A DNA stretch of 64,000 nt from an uncultured Alphaproteobacteria bacterium (GTDB taxonomy: Bacteria > Pseudomonadota > Alphaproteobacteria > HIMB59 > GCA-002718135): assembly GCA_902615745.1 (NCBI GenBank), contig CACMQB010000002.1, forward strand, positions 87,936 through 151,935. Reading direction: 5' to 3'. The translations under genes were made by a program, and so were the position numbers. Below, piece by piece: positions 53,650-63,927 of the stretch (its first letter is position 1; each line of letters begins with the position of its first letter). Below the pieces are notes generated by a model. That model was given only the letters and a program-made list of their open reading frames with translations, had not been told where the DNA came from and did not search any database.

Positions 53650-55380
53650 ATGGAAGATAAAGGTTCAAATAGAAAATCTAATCTACCTAGTAGATATGTT
53701 AGTGTAGGTCCTAAAAGTGCACCTCATAGATCTTATTATTATGCTATGGGTTTGAAAGAACATGAAATTTATCAACCATTTGTTGGTGTTGTTAGCACCT
53801 GGAATGAATCAGCTCCTTGCAACATTACTCTTCAGGATCAAGCGCAACATGTGAAGACTGGTGTTAAAGATGCTGGAGGCACACCAAGAGAATTTACAAC
53901 TATAACAGTAACAGATGGAATTGCCATGGGCCATGAGGCAATGAAATCCTCTCTTATTAGCAGAGAAGTTATTGCAGATTCCATTGAATTATCTGTGAGA
54001 GGTCACTGTTATGATGCAATAGTTGGACTTGCTGGCTGTGATAAATCTTTGCCAGGTTTAATGATGGCTATGGTTAGATTAAATGTACCATCTGTATTCA
54101 TCTATGGAGGTTCAATCTTACCAGGAAAATACAAGGGTAAAGATGTTACTGTTATTGATGTTTTTGAAGCAGTTGGAAAACATGCTGCGGGAACTATCTC
54201 AGATCAAGATTTAAAAGATATTGAACAAGTTGCTTGCCCATCTGCTGGATCATGTGGAGGTCAGTTTACAGCAAATACGATGGCATGTATTTCAGAGGCA
54301 GTTGGTTTAGCTCTAACAAATTCAGCTATGCCTCCAGCAGTAAATACTGAAGAAAGAAAAGCTTATGGTGAAAAGAGTGGTAAAGCTATAATGAATTTAT
54401 TAGAAAAGAATATAAGACCAAGGGATATAGTAACTATTGATTCATTAGTAAACGCTGCAAGAGTAGTTGCAGCTACTGGAGGCTCAACTAATGCAGCACT
54501 CCATCTTCCTGCGATAGCTAATGAAGCGGGTTTAAAATTTACATTAAGAGATGTTGTAGAAATTTATAATTCGACTCCTTATATCGGAGATATGCAACCT
54601 GGTGGAAAGTACGTTGCTAAAGATTTATATGATGTAGGAGGTGTACCAGTTGTTATAAAATCTTTATTAGATGGTGGTTATATAAACGGAGACTGTATAA
54701 CTGTTACAGGAAAAACAATAGCTGAAAATCATAAAGAAGTAATATTTCCTACAAATCAAGATGTTGTTTATAAATGTGATAATCCAATTAGTGAAAATAG
54801 TTCAGTCGTAGGGTTGTGGGGTAATCTTGCACCAGATGGATGTATATCAAAAATAGCAGGTTTAAAAAATTTAAATTTTAAAGGAAAAGCTAAATGTTTT
54901 GACTCAGAAGAAGATGCTTTAACCGCAGTTTTAAAAAATGAAATTAAAGCCGGAGATGCGGTAATAATTAGATATGAAGGTCCTAAAGGAGGACCAGGTA
55001 TGCGTGAAATGCTTTCAACAACAGGTGCAATATATGGGCAAGGGCTAGGTGAAACTGTTGCTTTAATTACAGACGGACGGTTTTCAGGCGGCACAAGAGG
55101 ATTTTGCATTGGTCATGTAGGACCAGAAGCAGCTGTAGGAGGTATGATAGGTTTACTTAAAGATGGTGATGAGATTATTATTGATGCTGTTAAAGGCGAA
55201 ATCAACGTTACGCTTTCAGATCAAGAAATAGAAAAGAGAAAAAAAGATTGGAAGCCAAGAAAAACTAATCATAATTCTGGATCTATATGGAAATATTCTC
55301 AAACTGTTGGGCCAGCTTACGAGGGTGCTGTTACTCAACCAGGAGCAAAAGACGAAACGCATACATACGCTGATATTTAA
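53650..55380 (+). CDS. ilvD: dihydroxy-acid dehydratase
   Basis: A 576-residue iron-sulfur dehydratase of valine, isoleucine and pantothenate precursor synthesis. Cluster cysteines are in [27 protein letters not shown] and [16 protein letters not shown]; the C-terminal [19 protein letters not shown] is conserved. Length fits the 560-580 residue type. The stop is only 2 bases from the stop of the opposing xth gene, leaving no room for a terminator. Confidence 0.97.
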   Translation: MEDKGSNRKSNLPSRYVSVGPKSAPHRSYYYAMGLKEHEIYQPFVGVVSTWNESAPCNITLQDQAQHVKTGVKDAGGTPREFTTITVTDGIAMGHEAMKSSLISREVIADSIELSVRGHCYDAIVGLAGCDKSLPGLMMAMVRLNVPSVFIYGGSILPGKYKGKDVTVIDVFEAVGKHAAGTISDQDLKDIEQVACPSAGSCGGQFTANTMACISEAVGLALTNSAMPPAVNTEERKAYGEKSGKAIMNLLEKNIRPRDIVTIDSLVNAARVVAATGGSTNAALHLPAIANEAGLKFTLRDVVEIYNSTPYIGDMQPGGKYVAKDLYDVGGVPVVIKSLLDGGYINGDCITVTGKTIAENHKEVIFPTNQDVVYKCDNPISENSSVVGLWGNLAPDGCISKIAGLKNLNFKGKAKCFDSEEDALTAVLKNEIKAGDAVIIRYEGPKGGPGMREMLSTTGAIYGQGLGETVALITDGRFSGGTRGFCIGHVGPEAAVGGMIGLLKDGDEIIIDAVKGEINVTLSDQEIEKRKKDWKPRKTNHNSGSIWKYSQTVGPAYEGAVTQPGAKDETHTYADI

Positions 55381-55382
55381 TA

Positions 55383-56168
55383 TTAATTAACTAATTCAAT
55401 CGTAACTGGTGTGTGATCAGAAGCTTTTTCCCATCCTCTTGGTTCACGATTAACATTAACTGATTTAATCAAATCAGTTACTTCTGGTGTAGTAAGAAAA
55501 TGATCAATTCGAAGACCATTGCCTTTTTGCCAATTTCCACCTCTATAACCCCAAAAGGTCCAGTTTGTATTTCCATCAACAAAATATTTTACCGTATCAA
55601 CAAAACCTAAATTCAAAAGATTTCTAAATTTTTCTCTTGTTAATGGATGGGCACAAGCATCATTTTTAAAATTTTCTGGTGAATACACATCTTCATCATT
55701 AGGTATTACATTAAAATCTCCACCTATAATAATTGGTTGATTATTATTAATTAATTCTTTAATATATTTATTAAAATTTATCATCCAATCAATTTTGTAA
55801 TCAAATTTTTCTGTTTCAATTGGATTTCCATTTGGAAGATAAATATTTATTAATTTAATTTTATTTTTTATATTTTTTAAAGATATTTCTGTTTCAATAA
55901 ATCTGGAATTTACATCTTGGTAATTAGGAATTTTTAAGTTTGAAATTTCAATACTTTCTTTGCTGAGTATTGCTACCCCATTCCAAGCTTTTTGCCCATT
56001 CACATAACATTTATAATTAATATTTTCTAATTCCTCTTTAGGAAAACTTTCATTTGTACATTTTAATTCTTGAATTAAATATAAATCTGATTGATCTTTT
56101 TTTATAAATTTTATTAAATGTTCTATTCTTGCATTAACTGAATTTACATTCCATGTAGTAATTTTCAT
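55383..56168 (-). CDS. xth: exodeoxyribonuclease III
   Basis: A 261-residue AP endonuclease/3' exonuclease of base-excision repair. Family residues are WNVNSVNARIEHLIKF at the start, LIQELKC with the metal glutamate, IIGGDFNVIPNDEDVY and the terminal ASDHTPVTIEL with the catalytic Asp-His. Length matches. Its ATG follows the erpA stop directly, so both are one transcript. Confidence 0.95.
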   Translation of the reverse strand: MKITTWNVNSVNARIEHLIKFIKKDQSDLYLIQELKCTNESFPKEELENINYKCYVNGQKAWNGVAILSKESIEISNLKIPNYQDVNSRFIETEISLKNIKNKIKLINIYLPNGNPIETEKFDYKIDWMINFNKYIKELINNNQPIIIGGDFNVIPNDEDVYSPENFKNDACAHPLTREKFRNLLNLGFVDTVKYFVDGNTNWTFWGYRGGNWQKGNGLRIDHFLTTPEVTDLIKSVNVNREPRGWEKASDHTPVTIELVN

Positions 56169-56495
56169 TTATATTGAAAAAGAAGTGCCACACCCACATG
56201 ATGAAGATGCTAGTGGATTAGAAATTTTAAATGACGATCCAATCAATTCATTAACATAATCAATTTTAGATCCTTTTATTAATTCAATTGAAGTTTTATC
56301 TATCAATACATCAGCATTTCTATAATTAAAGATTAAATCATCATCATTTGGTTTATCAGAAAAATCAAATTTATATTGAAATCCAGCACAACCACCACCT
56401 AATACGGTAATTCTGAAATATTTACATTTTTCAGAGAGAAGTATCTTGTTGATATGATTCTGAGCACTTTCAGTTACTTCAATTATATTGTCCAT
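56169..56495 (-). CDS. erpA: iron-sulfur cluster insertion protein, ErpA/IscA type
   Basis: A 108-residue A-type carrier that delivers Fe-S clusters to target enzymes. The three ligands are Cys36 (GGGCAGFQYKF), Cys100 and Cys102 (SSSCGCGTSF). ITESAQ-like VTESAQNHI opens the domain. Position next to xth and divergent from dgt is the usual alphaproteobacterial context for erpA. The choice between ErpA and IscA is made mainly on that context. Confidence 0.9.
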   Translation of the reverse strand: MDNIIEVTESAQNHINKILLSEKCKYFRITVLGGGCAGFQYKFDFSDKPNDDDLIFNYRNADVLIDKTSIELIKGSKIDYVNELIGSSFKISNPLASSSCGCGTSFSI

Positions 56496-56549
56496 TTATC
56501 TAAATATTGTTATTAGTTATTTTTTTACGACTATAATATAAATTTTCTT

Positions 56550-57668
56550 ATGTTCAAACATTTAGCTTCCAATCCAGATAATTCAAATGGAAGATTATAT
56601 AATGAGCTAGATGAAGATTTGAGAAATCCATTTGAAAGAGATAGAGCTAGAGTTATTCACTCTAATTCTTTTAGAAAATTAAAACACAAAACCCAAGTTT
56701 TTATTGAAAGTGAGAGTGATTATTTTAGGACTAGACTAACTCATTCTTTGGAAGTTGCCCAAATATCAAGATCAATTTGTAGATTACTTGAATTAGATGA
56801 AGATCTGGGTGAAACAGTTGCCCTCGCACATGATTTAGGCCATCCTCCTTTTGGTCATATTGGTGAAGATGCACTTGATAATTCAATGAAAAAGTTTGGG
56901 GGGTTTAATCATAATGATCAAACCTTAAGAGTTTTAACATTTATAGAAAAAAGACACCCTGATTTTGATGGATTAAATCTAACATGGGAGAGCTTAGAGG
57001 GAATAATAAAACATAATGGAATTTTGAGTGATCATTTACCTTATCACTTAGATAATTATTCAAAATTACATAATCTAAATCTAACTGATCAACCTTATTT
57101 AGAATCACAGATAGCAAGTATATCTGATGATATTGCTTATAATAATCATGATGTAGAGGATGCTATTAGAGCAAACTTAATATCATTAGATGATATTGCA
57201 GAGTTAAGTTTTTTTGAAAAAATTATAATTAATTTAAAGGATCACTACAAAGATATTCCAAATAAACTTCTAGTGTATCAAGTTTTAAGAAGCTCCATAT
57301 CTAATATGATAAATGATATATATGAAACTACAAAAAAAAATTTAATTGAAAATAATATCAATTCTATTGATGATATTCATAAAAAAAATGATTTCATTGT
57401 TTCGTTTTCAAATGAAATGAAGAAAAATTGCGACATAATTAAAAATTTTTTGTTTGAAAGAGTTTATAATCATAGTCATTTATCAGATAAGAGGCAGTAT
57501 TCAAAAAAGGTTATATCTACTTTGTTTACTTATTTCGTAAAAAATAATAATAAACTACCAGTAGATTGGAGAAATCAAAATATTGAAATTGAAAGATTAA
57601 TTTGTGATTATATTTCAGGGATGACGGATAGATTTGCTCTAAATTTGTACAAGGAGATTAGTGAATAA
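56550..57668 (+). CDS. dgt: deoxyguanosinetriphosphate triphosphohydrolase-like protein
   Basis: A 372-residue HD-domain nucleotide hydrolase. RVIHSNSFRKLKHKTQVF (about residues 34-51), RLTHSLEVAQISRSI with the HD histidine, and AHDLGHPPFGHIGEDAL with the His-Asp pair are intact. It splits dNTPs to the nucleoside and triphosphate. It overlaps argS by 8 bases, the start of the conserved dgt-argS-scpAB-tat block. Confidence 0.94.
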   Translation: MFKHLASNPDNSNGRLYNELDEDLRNPFERDRARVIHSNSFRKLKHKTQVFIESESDYFRTRLTHSLEVAQISRSICRLLELDEDLGETVALAHDLGHPPFGHIGEDALDNSMKKFGGFNHNDQTLRVLTFIEKRHPDFDGLNLTWESLEGIIKHNGILSDHLPYHLDNYSKLHNLNLTDQPYLESQIASISDDIAYNNHDVEDAIRANLISLDDIAELSFFEKIIINLKDHYKDIPNKLLVYQVLRSSISNMINDIYETTKKNLIENNINSIDDIHKKNDFIVSFSNEMKKNCDIIKNFLFERVYNHSHLSDKRQYSKKVISTLFTYFVKNNNKLPVDWRNQNIEIERLICDYISGMTDRFALNLYKEISE

Positions 57669-59391
57669 TTTTATAAAAGACCTTTCAGATTTTTTAATTG
57701 ATTTTACAGATTTTTTAGAGAGAAATAAATTCATATCTCCAATCAATAAAAAACAAATAAGCATCGATTATTCTTCAAATAATAAACAAGGCGATTTAGC
57801 GACAAACTTTTATTTAATAGTTAAAAGAAAAATAATTAATGAAGATTTTAATATTGAAAAAGAATTAAATGAAAGAACTAAATCAATTGGATTTATAGAT
57901 TATTTTGAAGTTTCAAAAAATGGCTTTATAAATTTTTTTCTAAAAGATGAATTTGTATTAAGAAGTCTAAAAGAAATTTATAGTAAAAATTTTTTAAATT
58001 ATATTAATTATGGTTCAGATAAAAAAATAAATGTCGAATTTGTTTCAGCTAATCCAACTGGACCATTGCATATAGCTCATATAAGAGGTGCTGTATTTGG
58101 AGATGTATTAAGCTCTCTTTATACTAAAACAGGTTTTGATGTTACTAGAGAGTATTACGTTAATGATGCAGGTTCTCAAATTGATAAATTATCAAACTCT
58201 CTTTTGAAACGATATTTACAATTATTTGATAAAAAAATTGAGTTAGAAGAAGACGAGTATCCTGGTGAATACTTAGTAGATATTGCCAAAAAAATTAAAA
58301 ACGAAGACGGTGATAAATGGTTAAATTTTCAACATGAAGAGACTATTAAATATTTTAAGAATTTTGCATTAAAAAATATACTTATAAACATAAAATCAGA
58401 TTTAGAATTAATAAATATAAAATTTGATAAATTTACTTACGAAACAGAAATAGAAAAAAGTAAAATTATTGATGAACTTTTTACAATTTTGGAAGAAAAA
58501 AAACTATTATATGAAGGTATTTTAGAAAAACCAAAAGGTGACGACTCTGATTGGGAACCAAGAGAGCAATTATTATTTAGATCCTCTAAATTACTAGACA
58601 ATGAAGATAGAGCATTAAAAAAATCAAATGGCGAATGGACCTATTTTGCAAATGATGCAGCATATCATTTAGATAAATGTAAAAGAAATTTTGATAGGTT
58701 AGTCAATATCTGGGGATCTGATCATATTGGCTATATTCCAAGAATGAACTCGTTAATAAAAGCTATCAAAGATGATGAAGCTTATTTAAATATTTTAACT
58801 TGTCAGATTGTAAGTCTAATTCAAAATAAACAAAAAATTAAAATGTCAAAAAGATCTGGAAATTTTGTGACATTAGCCAATGTTCATTCTAAAGTTGGTA
58901 AAGATCCTATAAGGTATTACATGATTTCTACTAAAAATGAGACAGCAATTGACTTTGATTTAGATGCTGTTGTTGAAAAAAATAAAGATAATAAAGTTTT
59001 TTACTGTCAATATGCACATGCTAGAGCTTCATCCGTAATTAATAAAGCAAACGAATTAGGTATAAGTATTAAAAATGATTATAATCTTACTGAAATACAA
59101 AATTTATCTGATGAGGAATTAAAATTAATTAAAAAGTTAATTTCTTATCCTTATTTATTGTATCAATCATCATACTATAATGAACCACATCGACTAATTA
59201 ATTACTTAGAAGAAATATCGGCTGATTTTCATTCAATTTGGAATAAAGGTAAAGATAATGAATCACTTCGTTTTATAGATGAAAAAAATACAGAAAAGAC
59301 AATTTCAAAAATATTTTGGTTGGAGTCATTTAGAGTTGTTTTAAAAGATATATTTTCAATAATTGATATAAGTGCTCCTGAAAAAATGTAA
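57661..59391 (+). CDS. argS: arginyl-tRNA synthetase
   Basis: A 576-residue class I synthetase. The HIGH-type motif is ANPTGPLHIAHIRGAVFGD, and the KMSKS-type motif is KIKMSKRSGNFVTLANV, kept in full form although many ArgRS lack it. The N-terminal add-1 domain and C-terminal DALR region are present. The start is the GTG at 57661 overlapping dgt by 8 bases (GTGAATAAT). It overlaps the next gene by one base. Confidence 0.95.
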   Translation: MNNFIKDLSDFLIDFTDFLERNKFISPINKKQISIDYSSNNKQGDLATNFYLIVKRKIINEDFNIEKELNERTKSIGFIDYFEVSKNGFINFFLKDEFVLRSLKEIYSKNFLNYINYGSDKKINVEFVSANPTGPLHIAHIRGAVFGDVLSSLYTKTGFDVTREYYVNDAGSQIDKLSNSLLKRYLQLFDKKIELEEDEYPGEYLVDIAKKIKNEDGDKWLNFQHEETIKYFKNFALKNILINIKSDLELINIKFDKFTYETEIEKSKIIDELFTILEEKKLLYEGILEKPKGDDSDWEPREQLLFRSSKLLDNEDRALKKSNGEWTYFANDAAYHLDKCKRNFDRLVNIWGSDHIGYIPRMNSLIKAIKDDEAYLNILTCQIVSLIQNKQKIKMSKRSGNFVTLANVHSKVGKDPIRYYMISTKNETAIDFDLDAVVEKNKDNKVFYCQYAHARASSVINKANELGISIKNDYNLTEIQNLSDEELKLIKKLISYPYLLYQSSYYNEPHRLINYLEEISADFHSIWNKGKDNESLRFIDEKNTEKTISKIFWLESFRVVLKDIFSIIDISAPEKM

Positions 59392-59903
59392 TGATTAAAA
59401 GAATTATTTTTAAAAGAAAAAATAATTACATATTAAAATATTCTTTATTATTATTGCTATTTATTATTATTCTTTATCTTATCTCATTTTATTATTTTAG
59501 TAATAGGGAGTATTTTATCATTCCTCAATTTACTGATAAATATTTTATTATTCCTGCCAATAAAGAAGGTGAAGTTGTTGATTATTTAGACAAGAAAAGT
59601 TTAAATAACGTAGATAATGAAATTCAAGATTTTGATTTTAAAAATACAAGCGAAGTTGATTTTACAATTCAATTATATAGCAATGATAATTTTGAAAAAA
59701 TTAATAAATACTTGAATAATTTATTAGAAAATAAAAAAGAAATTATTGATCATGAAGATATTTTTGTTTTTTATAAAAAAACTGAAATAGGTACTCAATA
59801 TTTTATTACTTATAAAAATTACATTTCTAAGAAAAATGCTTCTGAAGCTTGTGATTTATTAACTTTTGTTAAGAGTTGCTTAATAATTAATTTACAAAAT
59901 TAA
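59391..59903 (+). CDS. membrane-anchored protein at the SPOR-protein position
   Basis: A 170-residue protein with a single membrane segment (about residues 16-37) and an exported domain. Residues 90-168 could form a SPOR fold: DFTIQLYSNDNFEKINKYLN, TEIGTQYFITYKNYISKKNA and a final LIINLQ. Alphaproteobacteria carry a SPOR-domain cell-division protein between argS and nagZ/scpA, so position supports this, but the sequence is too diverged to be sure. nagZ is missing here. Confidence 0.62.
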   Translation: MIKRIIFKRKNNYILKYSLLLLLFIIILYLISFYYFSNREYFIIPQFTDKYFIIPANKEGEVVDYLDKKSLNNVDNEIQDFDFKNTSEVDFTIQLYSNDNFEKINKYLNNLLENKKEIIDHEDIFVFYKKTEIGTQYFITYKNYISKKNASEACDLLTFVKSCLIINLQN

Positions 59904-59942
59904 TAATATTGAGAGAATCTCAATAATTTTATATAAAAAATT

Positions 59943-60710
59943 GTGTTAAATGTTCCAGATACAGAAATAAAAGAAGGTCAATTTAACCTATTATTAGACA
60001 ATTTTGAGGGTCCCATAGATCTTTTGTTGGTTTTGGCTAGATCACAGAAGGTTGATTTATCCGATATATCTATATCTGAATTAGCTGATCAATATATTAA
60101 TTTTATTAATCGATATAGAAATATTCATATTGAAATAGCTGCAGATTATTTAGTGATGGCAGCATGGCTAACGTATTTGAAATCAAGATTACTATTACCA
60201 AAAGAAGAAAAAACAGATGAATATACAGCGGATGAGTTAGAAGAGGCTTTAAAATATCAATTACAGAGACTAGAGGCTTTTCAAAATATTTCTAAAATTA
60301 TATACTCAAGACCTCTTGTTAATAGAGATGTGTTTTATGGAGGGTCATCTGAAGGTCTCAAAGTTAAATATAATATAAATTATACTTCTAATTTATATGA
60401 CTTACTAAAATCATATAGTCAAATACTTAAATCTAATGAACAAGTAAAACAATTAACTATTGAGTATTCAGAACTTTATTCAGTTGATCAAGCAGTTAAA
60501 CGATTAAAAGGTATTTTTGGAAATATTACAGAATGGACTAATTTTTTAAATGTAATTCCAAATTTAATTAAATCTAATAAAACAATTAATAAATCCATTA
60601 TCTCATCTAACTTTGTTGCTTCTTTAGAATTATCAAAAAATGGATTTATTGATTTAAAACAAGATGAAAGTTTTGGGAATATTTATATAAAAATTAATCA
60701 AAATGGATAA
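59943..60710 (+). CDS. scpA: segregation and condensation protein A
   Basis: A 255-residue kleisin that bridges SMC heads in chromosome segregation. The N-terminal SMC-binding part LLLDNFEGPIDLLLVLARSQKVDLSDISI is clear, with AADYLVMAAWLTYLKSRLLLP following. The start is a GTG at 59943, 39 bases after the preceding gene. It overlaps scpB by 8 bases. Confidence 0.94.
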   Translation: MLNVPDTEIKEGQFNLLLDNFEGPIDLLLVLARSQKVDLSDISISELADQYINFINRYRNIHIEIAADYLVMAAWLTYLKSRLLLPKEEKTDEYTADELEEALKYQLQRLEAFQNISKIIYSRPLVNRDVFYGGSSEGLKVKYNINYTSNLYDLLKSYSQILKSNEQVKQLTIEYSELYSVDQAVKRLKGIFGNITEWTNFLNVIPNLIKSNKTINKSIISSNFVASLELSKNGFIDLKQDESFGNIYIKINQNG

Positions 60711-61338
60711 TAAAGATATTAAAATTTTAGAAGCAATATTATTTGCATCGGGAGAGCCACTTGATGAAAATGATTTAAAAGAAAAGATTAAAGATAAAAA
60801 TAATATAGGTAAGCTATTACTAGAAATTAAAGATTTTTATAAAAATAGAGGAATTAATTTAATCAAAACTGGCAACAAATGGTCTTTTAGAACTGCTGAG
60901 GATCTCAGTGATGAATTAACTATTTTTAAAACACAGAAAAGAAAATTATCAAGAGCAGCACTAGAAACATTATCTATAATTGCTTACCAACAACCAATAA
61001 CAAGATCAGAAATTGAAAATATTAGAGGTGTTCAAATGGGTAGAGGTTCTCTAGATCATTTGATGGAAATAGGATGGATACGTCCTTCAGGTAGGAAAAG
61101 TATACCTGGTAAACCTACTTTATGGTCTACCACAGATTTGTTTGTGGAACATTTTGGATTGAATAGTTTATCTAATTTACCTAATAAAGAGGAGCTAAAG
61201 GCAAGTGGTTTTCTAGATAAACGTGCTGCGATTGCAACTATAAGTGATCTTGCTAAAAATGATGAAAGTTTACAAAGTAATGATAATTTTGAACAGGATG
61301 ATGAAAATAATATTGATGATTTTATTCAAAATACTTAG
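60703..61338 (+). CDS. scpB: segregation and condensation protein B
   Basis: A 211-residue winged-helix partner of Scp[20 protein letters not shown] at the start and [27 protein letters not shown] (about residues 84-110) are typical, followed by [19 protein letters not shown]. The acidic tail after residue 170 is extra and variable. It overlaps scpA by 8 bases. Confidence 0.95.
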   Translation: MDNKDIKILEAILFASGEPLDENDLKEKIKDKNNIGKLLLEIKDFYKNRGINLIKTGNKWSFRTAEDLSDELTIFKTQKRKLSRAALETLSIIAYQQPITRSEIENIRGVQMGRGSLDHLMEIGWIRPSGRKSIPGKPTLWSTTDLFVEHFGLNSLSNLPNKEELKASGFLDKRAAIATISDLAKNDESLQSNDNFEQDDENNIDDFIQNT

Positions 61339-61388
61339 TTAACTTATTACTTCTTGTTTTTTTCCTATACTTTCCGTATAAGCCCCTT

Positions 61389-61574
61389 ATGACACCTAGT
61401 ATTTGGCAATTATTAATCGTACTCGTTATTGTTCTACTTCTCTTCGGTAGAGGTAAAATACCTCAACTTATGGGTGATATGGCAAAAGGAATCAAATCAT
61501 TCAAGAGAGGAATGTCTGACGAAGAAAAAAAAGAAGATAAAAATTTAGAGAATAAAAACGACGAAGAAAAGTAA
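61389..61574 (+). CDS. tatA: Sec-independent translocase protein TatA
   Basis: A 61-residue protein with one N-terminal membrane helix ([21 protein letters not shown], residues 5-25, with the FGxxKxP hinge), an amphipathic helix ([14 protein letters not shown]) and a charged tail. It forms the pore-like complex for export of folded proteins. It is first in tatABC. Confidence 0.95.
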   Translation: MTPSIWQLLIVLVIVLLLFGRGKIPQLMGDMAKGIKSFKRGMSDEEKKEDKNLENKNDEEK

Positions 61575-61579
61575 ATATA

Positions 61580-61894
61580 ATGTTTACTTTTGGTTGGAGT
61601 GAAATTTTCTTAATTGGGATAATAGTTGTTGTTGTTATTGGCCCAAAAGATCTTCCAAAATTCATTAAACAAGTTGGCTCTTTTACTAAATATATTAAAA
61701 AAATGTCTTCTGAATTTAAATCATCCATAAATGAAATTGCTGAAGAGGAAGAAATTAAGGAATTAGCTAAATCAGTTAAAGAAGTAAAAAAAATAAAAGA
61801 CGGCATTAATATCAAAAAAAATTTTGAAAATGAGATTAAAGAAGTTCAAGAAACAGTAAAAATGACCGAGAATGAATTTTCAAAAAAAAATTAA
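61580..61894 (+). CDS. tatB: Sec-independent translocase protein TatB
   Basis: A 104-residue protein with MFTFGWSEIFLIGIIVVVVI as the membrane helix, followed by GPKDLPKFIKQVGSF, where the glutamate in the helix and GPKxLP are TatB-specific, then a long charged amphipathic helix. It binds twin-arginine signals together with TatC. It starts 5 bases after tatA. Confidence 0.93.
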   Translation: MFTFGWSEIFLIGIIVVVVIGPKDLPKFIKQVGSFTKYIKKMSSEFKSSINEIAEEEEIKELAKSVKEVKKIKDGINIKKNFENEIKEVQETVKMTENEFSKKN

Positions 61895-61909
61895 TTTATT
61901 ATTTTTGTA

Positions 61910-62665
61910 ATGGCTGAAGAAAAATTTGAAGAAATGTCTCTAATTGGTCATCTCACTGAGTTACGTAAAAGACTTTTATGGAGTTTTTTATATATTTTAT
62001 TAATCTTTATTGTTTGTTTTTACTTTGCAGATGAATTATTTGCCTTTTTAGCTAGTCCTCTAGTAGAACTATTTGATAAAGATAAAGGTCAAGGTTTTAT
62101 TTATACAGCTTTACAAGAAGCTTTTTTTACAGAATTAAAAATAGCTTTTTTCTTTGCTTTATTTTTTTCATTTCCATTAATTGCAATACAAATATGGAGA
62201 TTTATTGCACCAGGATTATATAAAAAGGAAAAGAGAGCTTTTTTACCCTATTTAGTTGCGACACCAATTTTATTTTTTGCAGGTGGATCAATGGTTTATT
62301 ATATCATTGCGCCATTGGCATGGTCTTTTTTTCTATCTTATCAAAACCTTGGTTCTAGTGGAGTTCCTATTCGATTAGAAGCTAAGATGGGAGAATATTT
62401 ATCCCTTATGATGCGATTTATTTTTGCTTTTGGTTTAGCATTTCAGCTTCCTGTTGTTTTATCTTTAATGGCGAGAGTTGGGATGGTTACTTATGAATCA
62501 CTTAAAAAATTTAGAAAATATGCAATTGTATTAGCATTTTTATCAGCAGCATTCTTAACTCCACCTGATCCATTTAGTCAAATAAGTTTGGCTCTGCCAA
62601 TTATATTTTTATACGAAGTTTCAATTTATATTGCAAAACTAATACAAAAAAATAAAGATAAGTAA
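61910..62665 (+). CDS. tatC: Sec-independent translocase protein TatC
   Basis: A 251-residue six-helix membrane protein. SLIGHLTELRKRLLWSFLYI (residues 10-29) with the conserved HLxELRxR, and FGLAFQLPVVLSLMARVGMV further on, identify TatC. AFLTPPDPFSQ is also conserved. It overlaps serS by one base (TAATG). Confidence 0.96.
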   Translation: MAEEKFEEMSLIGHLTELRKRLLWSFLYILLIFIVCFYFADELFAFLASPLVELFDKDKGQGFIYTALQEAFFTELKIAFFFALFFSFPLIAIQIWRFIAPGLYKKEKRAFLPYLVATPILFFAGGSMVYYIIAPLAWSFFLSYQNLGSSGVPIRLEAKMGEYLSLMMRFIFAFGLAFQLPVVLSLMARVGMVTYESLKKFRKYAIVLAFLSAAFLTPPDPFSQISLALPIIFLYEVSIYIAKLIQKNKDK

Positions 62666-63927
62666 TGCATAATATTAATTTTATCAGAGAAAATCCAACA
62701 GAGTTTGATAATTATATGAAACAAAGAGGTGAGTATCCAATATCAAATAAAATATTAGAACTAGATAAAGTTAAAAGAGAAACTCAGACCGTTCTTCAGA
62801 ATCTTTTAGCAGAAAGAAACTCTATTTCTAAAAATATTGGTAAACTTAAAAGTGAAAATAAAGATGCTTCATCAGAAATGAGTAAAGTTGATGAAATTAA
62901 AAATAAAATTAATAGTTTAAAGGAACTTGAGACAATTAAAGATGAGGAGCTAAAAACTATCCTTTCAAGACTTCCAAATATAGCTGATAAGACTGTACCC
63001 ATAGGAAGCAATGAAGCAGACAATACAAAATATAGAGAATGGGGTGAAAAACCAGGATTTGATTTTAATCCTAAAACTCATTTTGAATTAGGGGAAAATT
63101 TAGGTTTAATGAATTTTGAAACTGCATCTAAATTATCAGGATCTAGATTTGTTTTATTAAAAAATCAACTTTCTAAGTTGGAAAGAGCAATAGCAAATTT
63201 TATGTTAGATAAGCATACGAATGAAAATGGTTATATTGAATATAATTTACCTTTTTTGGTTAAAAATTCTGCTCTTTTTGGAACAGGGCAATTACCTAAA
63301 TTTGGTGAAGATTTATTTACTGCCGGGGAAGATCATTGGTTAATACCAACTGCTGAAGTTCCTTTAACAAACATGGTTAGAGAGGAAATACTTAACCAAA
63401 ATCAATTACCCATGAGAGTAACTTCTTATACCCCTTGTTTTAGATCAGAGGCTGGTGCTGCTGGTAAGGATACTCGCGGTATGTTAAGACAGCATCAATT
63501 TACTAAAGTTGAATTAGTTTCAATAGTAGAGCCGCAGCATTCACAAGATGAATTAGAAAGAATGCTTGAATGCGCTGAGAGTATTCTGCAAGATTTAAAT
63601 ATTCATTATAGGATTATGACTTTATGTACTGGTGATATGGGCTTTTCAGCATCAAAAACATACGATATTGAAGTTTGGCTGCCAGGTGAAAATACTTATA
63701 GAGAAATTTCAAGCTGTTCTAATTGCAATGATTTTCAAGCTAGAAGAATGAATACAAGATATAAATTAGAAAATAAAAATATTTTTGTTCATACACTTAA
63801 TGGATCAGGATTAGCAGTAGGAAGAACACTAATTGCTATTCTTGAAAATTATCAAATGAAAGATGGAAATATTAAAATTCCAGAAGTTTTGAAAAAATAT
63901 TTCAATAATTCTGATACTCTTATCTAG
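62665..63927 (+). CDS. serS: seryl-tRNA synthetase
   Basis: A 420-residue class II synthetase. An N-terminal coiled-coil tRNA arm (residues 30-105) is followed by the TxE substrate loop (PTAEVPLTN), motif 2 FRSEAGAAGKDTRGMLRQHQF (split FRSEAGAAG / GMLRQHQF) and motif 3 GSGLAVGRTLIAILENYQ. Length is normal. Its TAG stop shares a base with the GTG of the next gene. Confidence 0.96.
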   Translation: MHNINFIRENPTEFDNYMKQRGEYPISNKILELDKVKRETQTVLQNLLAERNSISKNIGKLKSENKDASSEMSKVDEIKNKINSLKELETIKDEELKTILSRLPNIADKTVPIGSNEADNTKYREWGEKPGFDFNPKTHFELGENLGLMNFETASKLSGSRFVLLKNQLSKLERAIANFMLDKHTNENGYIEYNLPFLVKNSALFGTGQLPKFGEDLFTAGEDHWLIPTAEVPLTNMVREEILNQNQLPMRVTSYTPCFRSEAGAAGKDTRGMLRQHQFTKVELVSIVEPQHSQDELERMLECAESILQDLNIHYRIMTLCTGDMGFSASKTYDIEVWLPGENTYREISSCSNCNDFQARRMNTRYKLENKNIFVHTLNGSGLAVGRTLIAILENYQMKDGNIKIPEVLKKYFNNSDTLI

